Shown here piece after piece: positions 29,050 through 36,703 of a stretch of DNA of 64,000 nt (position 1 is the first letter of the stretch; every line of letters begins with the position of its first letter). This DNA is from Winogradskyella alexanderae. GTDB taxonomy: Bacteria > Bacteroidota > Bacteroidia > Flavobacteriales > Flavobacteriaceae. The translations under genes were made by a program, and so were the position numbers. Location: NCBI RefSeq assembly GCF_020166335.1, contig NZ_JAIUJR010000004.1, positions 124,001-188,000 of the forward strand, in the 5' to 3' direction. Under the pieces are notes generated by a model, which searched no databases, had not been told where the DNA came from, and saw nothing but the letters and a program-made list of their open reading frames with translations.

Positions 29050-29931
29050 CTATGTATTTATGAGGCGATCAATATCATTTTTTGATATTGTTGGAGTAGC
29101 GCCATTCTTTGAGGCTACAATTGCACCAATTGCACATGCTCTATCTAATGCAATCTGTATATCTATTTGCCCCATTAAACCGTCAATTAAGGTTGCTAAA
29201 AACGAATCACCTGCTCCAACAGTATCTTTTACCTTGACATTGTAGCCATCATTTCTATAAAATTTACCTTTTTTATAGAATACTGCTCCGTTACGTCCTA
29301 ATGTGACACAAATCAAATTAGTCCTAGTTCTATGAGAAATAAACTTGATCATGTCCTCTATTGATTCAGATTCAAAATTCAGATTACCACAAATCTCAGC
29401 AATCTCGTCATCATTAAATTTTATTAAATCGGCTACTAACATTAAATCAAACAAATCCTCATTTTCATAATGTGGTCTTCTAAGGTTTACATCAAAGACT
29501 TTAAAACCTGCGTAGTTGAGTAAATGCATTAAAGTAGACTTGGATTTTTCAGATCTAACACAAAGGCTACCATAAATGAATACATCAGAGTTTGATGTAA
29601 TAGATCTTAATATATCTGTAATATGGATATCGTCCCAAGCACATGGTTTTTCGATTTTATAAGTTGCAGATCCATTATCATCAAGAGATACTACAACGTT
29701 ACTGGTTTTAAAATTTGAGCATACTTGTATCCCGTTTGTATTGACACCATTTTCTTCTATAAAACCGACTAATTTCTTGCCATCATTATCCGTACCGACA
29801 CTACTAATCATATTGACTTTATTGCCAAATGAAGCTAACCTAATGGCAACATTAAGTGGCGCGCCTCCAATGCTCTTGTGATCTGGAAATACATCCCATA
29901 AAACTTCACCAAAACAAGTAACAGTGCACAT
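29050..29931 (-). CDS. PfkB-family fructokinase
   Basis: A 293-residue sugar kinase that probably phosphorylates fructose to fructose 6-phosphate in the cytoplasm. The PfkB signatures are present: GGAPLNVAIRLASFG near residue 22 and DTVGAGDSFLA (catalytic base Asp242) near the C-terminus. It begins 1 base after the GH32 stop and is the third gene of the operon sugar porter - GH32 - kinase. The context, a secreted beta-fructosidase and a sugar carrier, makes fructose the obvious substrate, although other ketoses or nucleosides are used by this family. Confidence 0.9.
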   Translation of the reverse strand: MCTVTCFGEVLWDVFPDHKSIGGAPLNVAIRLASFGNKVNMISSVGTDNDGKKLVGFIEENGVNTNGIQVCSNFKTSNVVVSLDDNGSATYKIEKPCAWDDIHITDILRSITSNSDVFIYGSLCVRSEKSKSTLMHLLNYAGFKVFDVNLRRPHYENEDLFDLMLVADLIKFNDDEIAEICGNLNFESESIEDMIKFISHRTRTNLICVTLGRNGAVFYKKGKFYRNDGYNVKVKDTVGAGDSFLATLIDGLMGQIDIQIALDRACAIGAIVASKNGATPTISKNDIDRLINT

Positions 29932-29932
29932 A

Positions 29933-31525
29933 TTATTGAAAACTAAATTCTTTTATTGTGATATCAGCAATCTGAAAATTATCATCCTCACTCAAAATTG
30001 AAAGGTTGGTCATAGGACTATTAGGAAAGAAAAGCTCAGTTAATACGATTTCACCATTATTGATAAATACCTCTATAGAAGTTTTATCTAGTACAACTTC
30101 AATTTGGACCTCACTCAACGACTTATCCAATTGAACAACTGAAACATTAGGAGCAAATTTTTCTGAAAAATCAAGCTTACCAGATTTTGTTCGATCTAGA
30201 AAAATTTGTTTTGACATATTATCAAGACCTAATTTTAGTGTATCACCTTCGTTATTTGATAAGTTAAGTTCATAGCGTTCGTCCTTTAAGTCGGTTAGCT
30301 CAAAATTTAAACTAGATCGTGTTAAGTCAAAGTGATTCTTCTTTTGTACTAAATTAAAATCTTTTGGAGTCAAGGCCTCAATTTCATCTTTTCTAGAAAT
30401 AAAATTATCCAACTCTTTAACTGGTTTACTCTTCACCACAAATTCATTTTCTTCTTTGACAAGTGATAACTTTCTAGGGATTGTCATTGTACTTCTCCAC
30501 TTATATGTTGGTACATCACGCGCATAATCCCAATTAGACATCCATCCGATGAATAAATTCCTGCCATCGTCTTCAGGGATATTAGACCAGGTTACTCCAG
30601 CATAATTATCTCTTCCATAATCTAACCAAACTGCTTTGTTCTTTTCGAGCTGTTTATTAAAATCGCTGTCCAGAGAAAACGTACTACCATCAAAATCTCC
30701 GATAAAATATTGAGTAGCACTTCCACCATTAGGTCCAGACGGATTAATACTAACTAATAGAACCCATTTTTTATCTTCCTCACCATCTATTTTCGTTGGA
30801 AATAAATCTGGACATTCCCACACGCCACCATGCTCACCTTTAAGTTCTCCAAAATCTGATTCAAATTTCCACTCTTTTAAATTCGCAGAACTATAAAACA
30901 TAATTTTATTCCCAGCCGCTAATGACATAATCCATTTTGAATTACAGTTATCCCAAAACACCTTTGGATCTCTAAAGTCTTTTATTCCAGGATTTGATAT
31001 CACTGGATTGTCAGCATACTTGGTCCAGGTCGTCCCCTCATCAAGCGAATAGGCTATAGCTTGAGTCTGAAAATCAATATCGCCACTTTTTTCTCCGTCC
31101 ATATTATGGTATGTGAAAATCGCTACAACTGGAACTTTTCCGTCTTCACCAAAACCTGAGGTGTTATCATAATCAACAACTGCACTTCCAGAGAAAATAA
31201 GACCAATATCGTCTGGATAAAGAGCTATGGGTTGCTCTTCAAAATTTATAAGATCCTCACTAATTGCATGCCCCCAATGCATAGGTCCCCAAACATTATC
31301 ATCTGGATGATGTTGAAAATACAAATGGTATTTACCATTTAAGTAAAACATGCCATTAGGATCATTCATCCAATTATTTTTTGGGGTAAAGTGATAGTTT
31401 GGTCGATAAAATTCTTCATCATTTTCTGCAATAATAGGTGCTTTTTCAGTCTCAGATTTACACCCCACCGTTATTGTAATTAAAAATCCAAATAGAACAG
31501 AAAAAAGGCTATACTTAAATTTCAT
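29933..31525 (-). CDS. GH32 beta-fructosidase lipoprotein (levanase/sucrase type)
   Basis: A 530-residue lipoprotein (lipobox TVGC, Cys22), so it acts outside the cytoplasm. All three GH32 catalytic motifs are intact: N-D-P-N-G with nucleophile Asp55, R-D-P with Asp186 (transition-state stabiliser), and E-C-P with acid/base Glu237. A five-bladed propeller is followed by the C-terminal beta-sandwich (about 380-530, ending in the I-E-V-F-I-N-N-G-E motif). It splits sucrose, levan- or inulin-type fructosides to release fructose. The gene overlaps the end of the sugar porter gene by 11 bases and precedes fructokinase. Exact linkage preference cannot be read from sequence. Confidence 0.95.
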   Translation of the reverse strand: MKFKYSLFSVLFGFLITITVGCKSETEKAPIIAENDEEFYRPNYHFTPKNNWMNDPNGMFYLNGKYHLYFQHHPDDNVWGPMHWGHAISEDLINFEEQPIALYPDDIGLIFSGSAVVDYDNTSGFGEDGKVPVVAIFTYHNMDGEKSGDIDFQTQAIAYSLDEGTTWTKYADNPVISNPGIKDFRDPKVFWDNCNSKWIMSLAAGNKIMFYSSANLKEWKFESDFGELKGEHGGVWECPDLFPTKIDGEEDKKWVLLVSINPSGPNGGSATQYFIGDFDGSTFSLDSDFNKQLEKNKAVWLDYGRDNYAGVTWSNIPEDDGRNLFIGWMSNWDYARDVPTYKWRSTMTIPRKLSLVKEENEFVVKSKPVKELDNFISRKDEIEALTPKDFNLVQKKNHFDLTRSSLNFELTDLKDERYELNLSNNEGDTLKLGLDNMSKQIFLDRTKSGKLDFSEKFAPNVSVVQLDKSLSEVQIEVVLDKTSIEVFINNGEIVLTELFFPNSPMTNLSILSEDDNFQIADITIKEFSFQ

Positions 31526-32840
31526 TTTTTATTAATTTTTTACTCAATTCTTCTAAAGAAATACCTTTGGTTTCTGGCATCATAAAAATTACAAATAGCA
31601 ATTGGAAAACCATCATAATTGCGAATATTAAAAACACTGTCCCTGGACCTATACTTGCAAATAACACAGGCACTAGAGAAGGTATTATTGCTGCCAAAAT
31701 CCAATGTGTAGATGTTCCAAAGGACTGACCACTTGCTCGCAAATGATTTGGAAATATTTCAGATATATAAACCCAGATAATTGCACCTTGTCCAATAGCA
31801 TGAGATGCTATAAATAAAAACAAGAATATGGGTACCGCAAGGCCTTCCCAATTTTGATAAAAAGCTATAGATACAAGACTCAACGAAACAATATATCCAA
31901 TAGAACCAACATACATCAATACCTTTCGCCCAAGTCTGTCTATTAGGAACACACCAAATAAAGTAAAAATTAAATTTGTCACCCCAATTCCTATACTGCT
32001 CAATAAGGCAGTACGTTCACCCAGACCTGCTTCTTCAAAAATTCTAGGCGCATAATATAGAAATGCGTTTATCCCTGAAAACTGGTTAAACATGGCAATT
32101 AAAAATGCTAAGAGCAAAGGAAAGCGATACTTCTTCATAAATATAGTTTCATCGGTATTTTGATTGCTAGATTCTTGCTTAATATATTCTATAAATGAAT
32201 CTGCATTACCCTCTGGATTGATTAATCTTAAAACTTGCTTTGCTTCATCATACCTTCCCTTCGATATTAACCAACGAGGGCTCTTTGGCACAACAAAAAT
32301 CAACAAGGTGTAAATGAAGGCAGGGAAAGCCTCTACACCAATCATCCATCGCCAAGCATTGTCACCAACATTTCTAAGGAGATAATTAGATAAAAACGCG
32401 ATTAAGATGCCAAGAACAATATTAAATTGATATAAGGCAACCAATTTACCTCTATTCTTTGCTGGCGAGATTTCAGATACATAAGCAGGTGCAGCGATAG
32501 TCGATGCACCTACACCTATTCCGCCTAAAAATCTAAAAAGTGCAAAACTATATGGGTCATTGACCAAGGCTGAACCTAATGCCGAAATGAGATAAAACAA
32601 TCCTATCCAAATCAAAGTTGTTTTTCGCCCTAACCGATTTGTTGGTATTCCACCAAAAATTGCTCCGAAGACGGTTCCCCACAAGGCCATAGCCATAACA
32701 ACGGAACCGTGAAACGCATCTGACGACTGCCATAATACTTGCAATTTTTTATCTGCACCAGAAATCACAACTGTATCAAATCCAAATAAAAAACCTGCTA
32801 GCGCAGCCGTTATAGACCATAATAAAATCTTTTTATTCAT
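31515..32840 (-). CDS. sugar porter (MFS, sugar:H+ symporter)
   Basis: A 441-residue member of the sugar porter family. I chose the ATG at 32840 because MNKKILLW starts the first membrane helix (LAGFLFGFDTVVISGA). The frame open up to 33002 adds 54 residues with no transporter character and crosses the operator. Signature motifs are present: RFLGGIGVG, PKSPRWLISKGR, DRLGRKVLM and PETKGISLEEL. It probably imports the hexoses released by the GH32 enzyme. It is the first gene of the porter - GH32 - fructokinase operon and lies 84 bases downstream of a perfect LacI-type palindrome. Confidence 0.93.
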   Translation of the reverse strand: MNKKILLWSITAALAGFLFGFDTVVISGADKKLQVLWQSSDAFHGSVVMAMALWGTVFGAIFGGIPTNRLGRKTTLIWIGLFYLISALGSALVNDPYSFALFRFLGGIGVGASTIAAPAYVSEISPAKNRGKLVALYQFNIVLGILIAFLSNYLLRNVGDNAWRWMIGVEAFPAFIYTLLIFVVPKSPRWLISKGRYDEAKQVLRLINPEGNADSFIEYIKQESSNQNTDETIFMKKYRFPLLLAFLIAMFNQFSGINAFLYYAPRIFEEAGLGERTALLSSIGIGVTNLIFTLFGVFLIDRLGRKVLMYVGSIGYIVSLSLVSIAFYQNWEGLAVPIFLFLFIASHAIGQGAIIWVYISEIFPNHLRASGQSFGTSTHWILAAIIPSLVPVLFASIGPGTVFLIFAIMMVFQLLFVIFMMPETKGISLEELSKKLIKNEI

Positions 32841-33162
32841 AAGGGTTATTGATTTTATTCTGTCTGAAGTTATAAATCTTTTATTTGATGGACTGCTGTT
32901 AATGAGAAAATACCATAATTCATAACCGAAATCGATTTCGGTAGTTGTATAAGTATTTAATGTTATGAAATAACAGAGTTTTAAGCCATATTTTTGGCTC
33001 ATATCCTTTCAGTAACAATTGCCAACGGTGTAAAATGAGAAGAATTGGACTAGAATAAAATCTCTTTAAGCTGTGGTACTCTAATAAATTTCAACTTAAC
33101 AAATAGTTAACCTTCTTTTGTTAAAGTTTATCGTAACTTCAGTGTTATTTAAAATAATCGTC
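32841..33162. other. 322-base divergent intergenic region between sugar porter and gapN
   Basis: It holds the regulatory start of the sugar porter operon (palindrome at 32925-32942) and the upstream region of gapN. No RNA gene, hairpin terminator or small ORF with convincing coding character was seen. The open frames reaching into it from both sides are extensions of the two genes past their likely real starts. No promoter matching the TTTG/TAnnTTTG pattern was found with confidence. Confidence 0.6.
32925..32942. promoter_or_regulatory. LacI-type operator upstream of the sugar porter operon
   Basis: A perfect 18-base palindrome, ACCGAAATCGATTTCGGT, with the central CG typical of LacI-family sites. 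It lies 84 bases upstream of the chosen sugar porter start and about 220 bases upstream of gapN. It shares the CGAAA half-site core with the palindrome in front of susC and the regulator gene. It probably represses the porter - GH32 - fructokinase operon when substrate is absent. Confidence 0.8.
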
Positions 33163-34755
33163 ATGACATCAACGTTTATCGAAATTCCGGAAAAGTATAA
33201 AGTAAAGCAATTAATCCATCAAACTACTTATTTATTAAATGGGGAATTGGTTAAGTGGACAGGCGCCACATCAGATATTTATTCTACAATTTCCTCAACT
33301 GAAGATTACAAACCAACCCATCTTGGAAGTATTCCTGTTTTAACACAAAAGGAAGCTTTAATGGCTCTAGATGCTGCCTCAGAAGCATTTGGTAAAGGAA
33401 AAGGTCTTTGGCCTACAATGAAAGTTGCAGACCGAATAAACTGCATGGAGAATTTCGTTAAACAAATGAAAACCAAGCGCGAGGAGGTTGTAAAACTGCT
33501 CATGTGGGAAATCGGCAAAAATTTAATTGACTCGGAAAAGGAATTTGATAGAACCGTTGAATACATCTATAATACGATAGAGGACTATAAGCAAATGGAT
33601 AGAGACAGTGCAAAGTTTCACAAACATGACGGTGTACATGCACACATTAGGCGTGGTCCACTTGGGGTAGTTCTTTGTTTGGGTCCATACAACTATCCAT
33701 TAAATGAAACATTCGCCCTGCTTATACCTGCTTTAATAATGGGCAACACAGCAATTTTTAAGCCTGCAAAATACGGTGTGTTACTAATTTCACCTTTGTT
33801 AGAAGCATTTCAAAATAGTTTCCCAAAGGGTGTGGTGAATATACTTTATGGAAGAGGACGTACTGTAGCAACACCGATAATGAAAGATGGACGTGTTGAT
33901 GTATTAGCATTAATTGGACATAGCAGATCTGCAAATGCCTTACAAGACGTGCACCCAAAGAGTAATAGGTTGAGAATGGTTTTAGGTCTGGAAGCTAACA
34001 ATCCAGCAATTATTTTACCAGATGCAGATCTGGAATTGGCTATAAATGAATGTATTACAGGAACAACGTCTTTTAATGGTCAACGCTGTACGGCTTTAAA
34101 AGTACTTTATGTCCATAAAGATATTGCAGATGAATTTAATAGCCGTTTCTCTGAAAAAATCGATGCTTTAAAGTTTGGCAATCCTTGGGATGCTGGTGTT
34201 AAACTTACGCCTTTACCAGAACCTGATAAGCCAGCTTATATAAAAGAGTTAATTGATGATGCTATTGAAAATGGAGCTCAAATAATCAATAAAAAAGGTG
34301 GCCAAACCACTTATAATTATATTTTCCCTGCAATTATGTATCCTGCTAAAAATGATATGCGCGTCTGTGAAGAAGAACAGTTTGGGCCAATTATTCCTAT
34401 TATTCCATTTACAGATATTAATGAACCATTAGATGATATGGCATCATCAAATTATGGGCAACAAGTAAGTCTTTTTGGTAAGGACACAAAAACACTGGCA
34501 CCACTTATAGATACGCTGGTAAACCTTGTTTGCCGTGTTAATTTAAACAGCTCCTGTCAACGAGGTCCAGATGTTTATCCATTTACAGGGCGGAAAGATT
34601 CAGCAGTTGCAACACTCAGTGTACATGATGCATTAAGGTCTTTTTCAATAAGAACCTTTGTTGCCTCTAAGGACAATTATTACAATAATGCAATTTTGGA
34701 AGAATTGCTCGATTCTAGAGCATCAAACTTTGTAAGCACAGACTATATTTTATAA
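33163..34755 (+). CDS. gapN: NADP-dependent non-phosphorylating glyceraldehyde-3-phosphate dehydrogenase
   Basis: A 530-residue aldehyde dehydrogenase superfamily member. The ATG at 33163 is preferred to 33118, which would add 15 hydrophobic residues that do not belong to this cytosolic family. Catalytic residues are visible: Asn177 in GPYNYPLN, Glu277 in LGLEANNP and Cys309 in [10 protein letters not shown]. The [10 protein letters not shown] wording and the C-terminal RGPD(V/I)[10 protein letters not shown] segment are those of GapN, which turns glyceraldehyde 3-phosphate directly into 3-phosphoglycerate and makes NADPH without ATP. It is transcribed away from the fructose operon. A plain succinate-semialdehyde-type ALDH is less likely. 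Confidence 0.9.
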   Translation: MTSTFIEIPEKYKVKQLIHQTTYLLNGELVKWTGATSDIYSTISSTEDYKPTHLGSIPVLTQKEALMALDAASEAFGKGKGLWPTMKVADRINCMENFVKQMKTKREEVVKLLMWEIGKNLIDSEKEFDRTVEYIYNTIEDYKQMDRDSAKFHKHDGVHAHIRRGPLGVVLCLGPYNYPLNETFALLIPALIMGNTAIFKPAKYGVLLISPLLEAFQNSFPKGVVNILYGRGRTVATPIMKDGRVDVLALIGHSRSANALQDVHPKSNRLRMVLGLEANNPAIILPDADLELAINECITGTTSFNGQRCTALKVLYVHKDIADEFNSRFSEKIDALKFGNPWDAGVKLTPLPEPDKPAYIKELIDDAIENGAQIINKKGGQTTYNYIFPAIMYPAKNDMRVCEEEQFGPIIPIIPFTDINEPLDDMASSNYGQQVSLFGKDTKTLAPLIDTLVNLVCRVNLNSSCQRGPDVYPFTGRKDSAVATLSVHDALRSFSIRTFVASKDNYYNNAILEELLDSRASNFVSTDYIL

Positions 34756-35038
34756 TCTCTTTGTAAATAGTTGAGATATCTTCAATGGAAAGCATCTAAA
34801 TTTTCCGAATTGATAATTTTGACTAAAATAGTAAAGCTCAGTATTGCTGAATACTAAATAATATTTAGATTAGTCCTAGCTAAGAGGACTTACATACTAG
34901 TAGAGCAAAAATTCTTGTTAGCGTATGGTTTACAATGCTGTTTAGCAAACAATATCCTATACACTACTTTCTGTAAATTCACTTTGTTTTTGTTCTTTTA
35001 ACGAACCATTTGCTAGAACAACTATAAACCGAACAATC
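34756..35038 (+). other. long leader/intergenic region upstream of the PII-amt operon
   Basis: 283 bases without a gene. Four short inverted repeats follow each other: AGTATT-gctg-AATACT (34840-34855), CTAAAT-aat-ATTTAG (34854-34868), AGTCCT-agctaag-AGGACT (34872-34890) and TGTTT-agc-AAACA (34939-34951). They could be regulator sites or RNA hairpins of a leader upstream of a nitrogen operon. No known riboswitch was recognised and no clear terminator of gapN was seen. Confidence 0.35.
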
Positions 35039-35377
35039 ATGAAAAAAATCGAAGCAATTATTCGAAAATCAAAATTTTCTTCAGTTAAAAATGCCCTGCA
35101 CGATGTAGGTGTAAACTTTTTCTCTTATTGGGATGTTACTGGTTTAGGTAATGAAAAAGAAGGCCATGTCTATAGAGGAGTTACTTATAGCACAAGCGAC
35201 ATACAAAGACGATACCTGTCAATCGTTGTTAATGACGACTTTGAAGAGGTAACGATAAATGCCATTCTTGATTCAGCCGGGACAGGTGAAGTTGGTGATG
35301 GTAAAATATTCATCTCAACTATTGAAGAGGTTTACAGAATACGAACAAAAGAAAAAGGAGGACAAACGCTTAGATAA
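35039..35377 (+). CDS. glnK: PII nitrogen regulatory protein (GlnK type)
   Basis: A 112-residue PII signal protein, the standard length. The N-terminal strand M-K-K-I-E-A-I-I-R-K-S-K-F and the C-terminal G-x-G-E-V-G-D-G-K-I-F-I-S motif with E-E-V-Y-R-I-R-T-x-E-x-G are typical. Tyr50 in the T-loop (YRGVTYSTS) is in the place of the uridylylated Tyr51 of enterobacterial PII. It senses 2-oxoglutarate, ATP and ADP and plugs ammonium channels. It lies 4 bases upstream of the ammonium transporter gene, the classical glnK-amtB pairing, which supports the assignment. Confidence 0.94.
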   Translation: MKKIEAIIRKSKFSSVKNALHDVGVNFFSYWDVTGLGNEKEGHVYRGVTYSTSDIQRRYLSIVVNDDFEEVTINAILDSAGTGEVGDGKIFISTIEEVYRIRTKEKGGQTLR

Positions 35378-35381
35378 AATT

Positions 35382-36614
35382 ATGGAAACACTTACTACAA
35401 ATAATGTATGGATGATGATCTGTACAGCGCTAGTCTTTTTTATGCATCTAGGTTTTGCACTTCTTGAAATTGGCCTGACGCGTCAAAAAAATACAATAAA
35501 CATTTTATTCAAAAATATATTTATCATCACGGTTGGTCTTCTTCTTTATTGCCTTGTTGGATTTAACTTAATGTATCCAGGAGAATTCAATGGATTTATA
35601 GGTTTTGGAGGTTTTGGACTAGAAGCGCCACTTACTGAATCTGGTTCGTTAGACCTATCTTATAACAAAGGCTACACCTATTGGACGGACTTTCTTTTTC
35701 AAGGTATGTTTGCTGCGACAGCCGCTACAATTGTTTCTGGTGCAGTGGCAGAACGCATCAAAATTGGGTCGTTTATGATCTTTACCATTCTTTATGTAGG
35801 ATTTGTTTATCCAATTGCAGGTTCGTGGAAATGGGGAGGTGGCTTCTTAGATAATTTAGATACGCCTTTTTATGATTTTGCTGGCTCAACACTGGTGCAT
35901 TCTGTAGGAGGATGGGCAGCAGTAGTGGCTGTATGTCTACTTGGGGCAAGAATTGGTAAGTTTAAAGATGGTAGAATACAGGCAATACCGGGTCACAATA
36001 TTCCTATTGCAACTGCGGGAGTACTTATTCTTTGGTTAGGATGGTTTGGTTTTAATGGCGGTTCCGTTTTATCAGCAGATCCTGAATTAACGTCATTAAC
36101 GCTTGTTACAACATGCTTAGCTGCTGCTGCTGGAGGGGCTGTATCGGCAATAGTTTCGGGTATAATGTTTAAAAATCTTGACCTTACCGTGTTTTTAAAT
36201 GGAATTTTAGGAGGATTGGTAGGTATTACTGCCGGTGCAGACCAAATGAGTCCAACAGATGCAATAATTATTGGAGCTGTGGCTGGTTCGTTAATAGTTT
36301 TTGCTGTAAGCTTAATAGACAGACTTAGATTAGATGATCCTGTAGGAGCAATTGCAGTGCATCTTGTTTGCGGTATATGGGGAACGTTGGCGGTAGGTCT
36401 TTTTGGAAACCTCGCAGGAGGTGCCCAATTTTTAAGTCAACTAGTTGGGATTGGTTCTTATGCGCTTATTTGTATTGTCTCTTCATTTATAATAATTTTT
36501 ACATTGAAAAAAACTGTCGGTATAAGAGTTTCCGAACGGGAAGAACTAGAAGGATTAGATGGTTATGAACATGGTATGGACGCTTATCCTGATTTTAGGA
36601 TGAATGAACATTAA
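35382..36614 (+). CDS. amtB: ammonium transporter
   Basis: A 410-residue Amt/Rh-family inner-membrane ammonium channel with 11 hydrophobic segments. The start at 35382 (METLTTNNVWMM) is chosen because it is 4 bases after the PII stop and leads into the first helix; the frame further upstream only overlaps the PII gene. Key features are the twin histidines (STLVHSVGGWAA and AIAVHLVCGIWG), FNGGS in helix 6-7, and FQGMFAATAATIVSGAVAER. The acidic C-terminal tail (EELEGLDGYEHGMDAYP) is the usual site of contact with PII. A strong terminator follows. Confidence 0.95.
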   Translation: METLTTNNVWMMICTALVFFMHLGFALLEIGLTRQKNTINILFKNIFIITVGLLLYCLVGFNLMYPGEFNGFIGFGGFGLEAPLTESGSLDLSYNKGYTYWTDFLFQGMFAATAATIVSGAVAERIKIGSFMIFTILYVGFVYPIAGSWKWGGGFLDNLDTPFYDFAGSTLVHSVGGWAAVVAVCLLGARIGKFKDGRIQAIPGHNIPIATAGVLILWLGWFGFNGGSVLSADPELTSLTLVTTCLAAAAGGAVSAIVSGIMFKNLDLTVFLNGILGGLVGITAGADQMSPTDAIIIGAVAGSLIVFAVSLIDRLRLDDPVGAIAVHLVCGIWGTLAVGLFGNLAGGAQFLSQLVGIGSYALICIVSSFIIIFTLKKTVGIRVSEREELEGLDGYEHGMDAYPDFRMNEH

Positions 36615-36656
36615 ATACGTATTTAAATCGTTTGTTTAGATAATTAATTGTTAGTT

Positions 36657-36691
36657 AAAAACCCTCTTAGTGATTTTACTCGAGGGTTTTT
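36657..36691. terminator. bidirectional intrinsic terminator between amtB and ppc
   Basis: A 10-base stem AAAAACCCTC (36657-36666) / GAGGGTTTTT (36682-36691) with a 15-base loop, and T-runs on both strands. It lies 43 bases after the ammonium transporter stop and 13 bases beyond the convergent PEP carboxylase stop, so it can end both transcripts. Confidence 0.88.
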
Positions 36692-36703
36692 TAATGCTAC
36701 TAT

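Noticed and set aside
31515..33002. Sugar porter start at 33002 giving 495 residues
   Set aside because: The extra 54 residues are not transporter-like and would place the operator palindrome inside the coding region; the ATG at 32840 begins the first helix.
35259..35381. Ammonium transporter start inside the PII gene (PII-Amt overlap or fusion)
   Set aside because: The upstream part is only the other frame of the PII gene; the ATG at 35382, 4 bases after the PII stop, gives a normal first helix.
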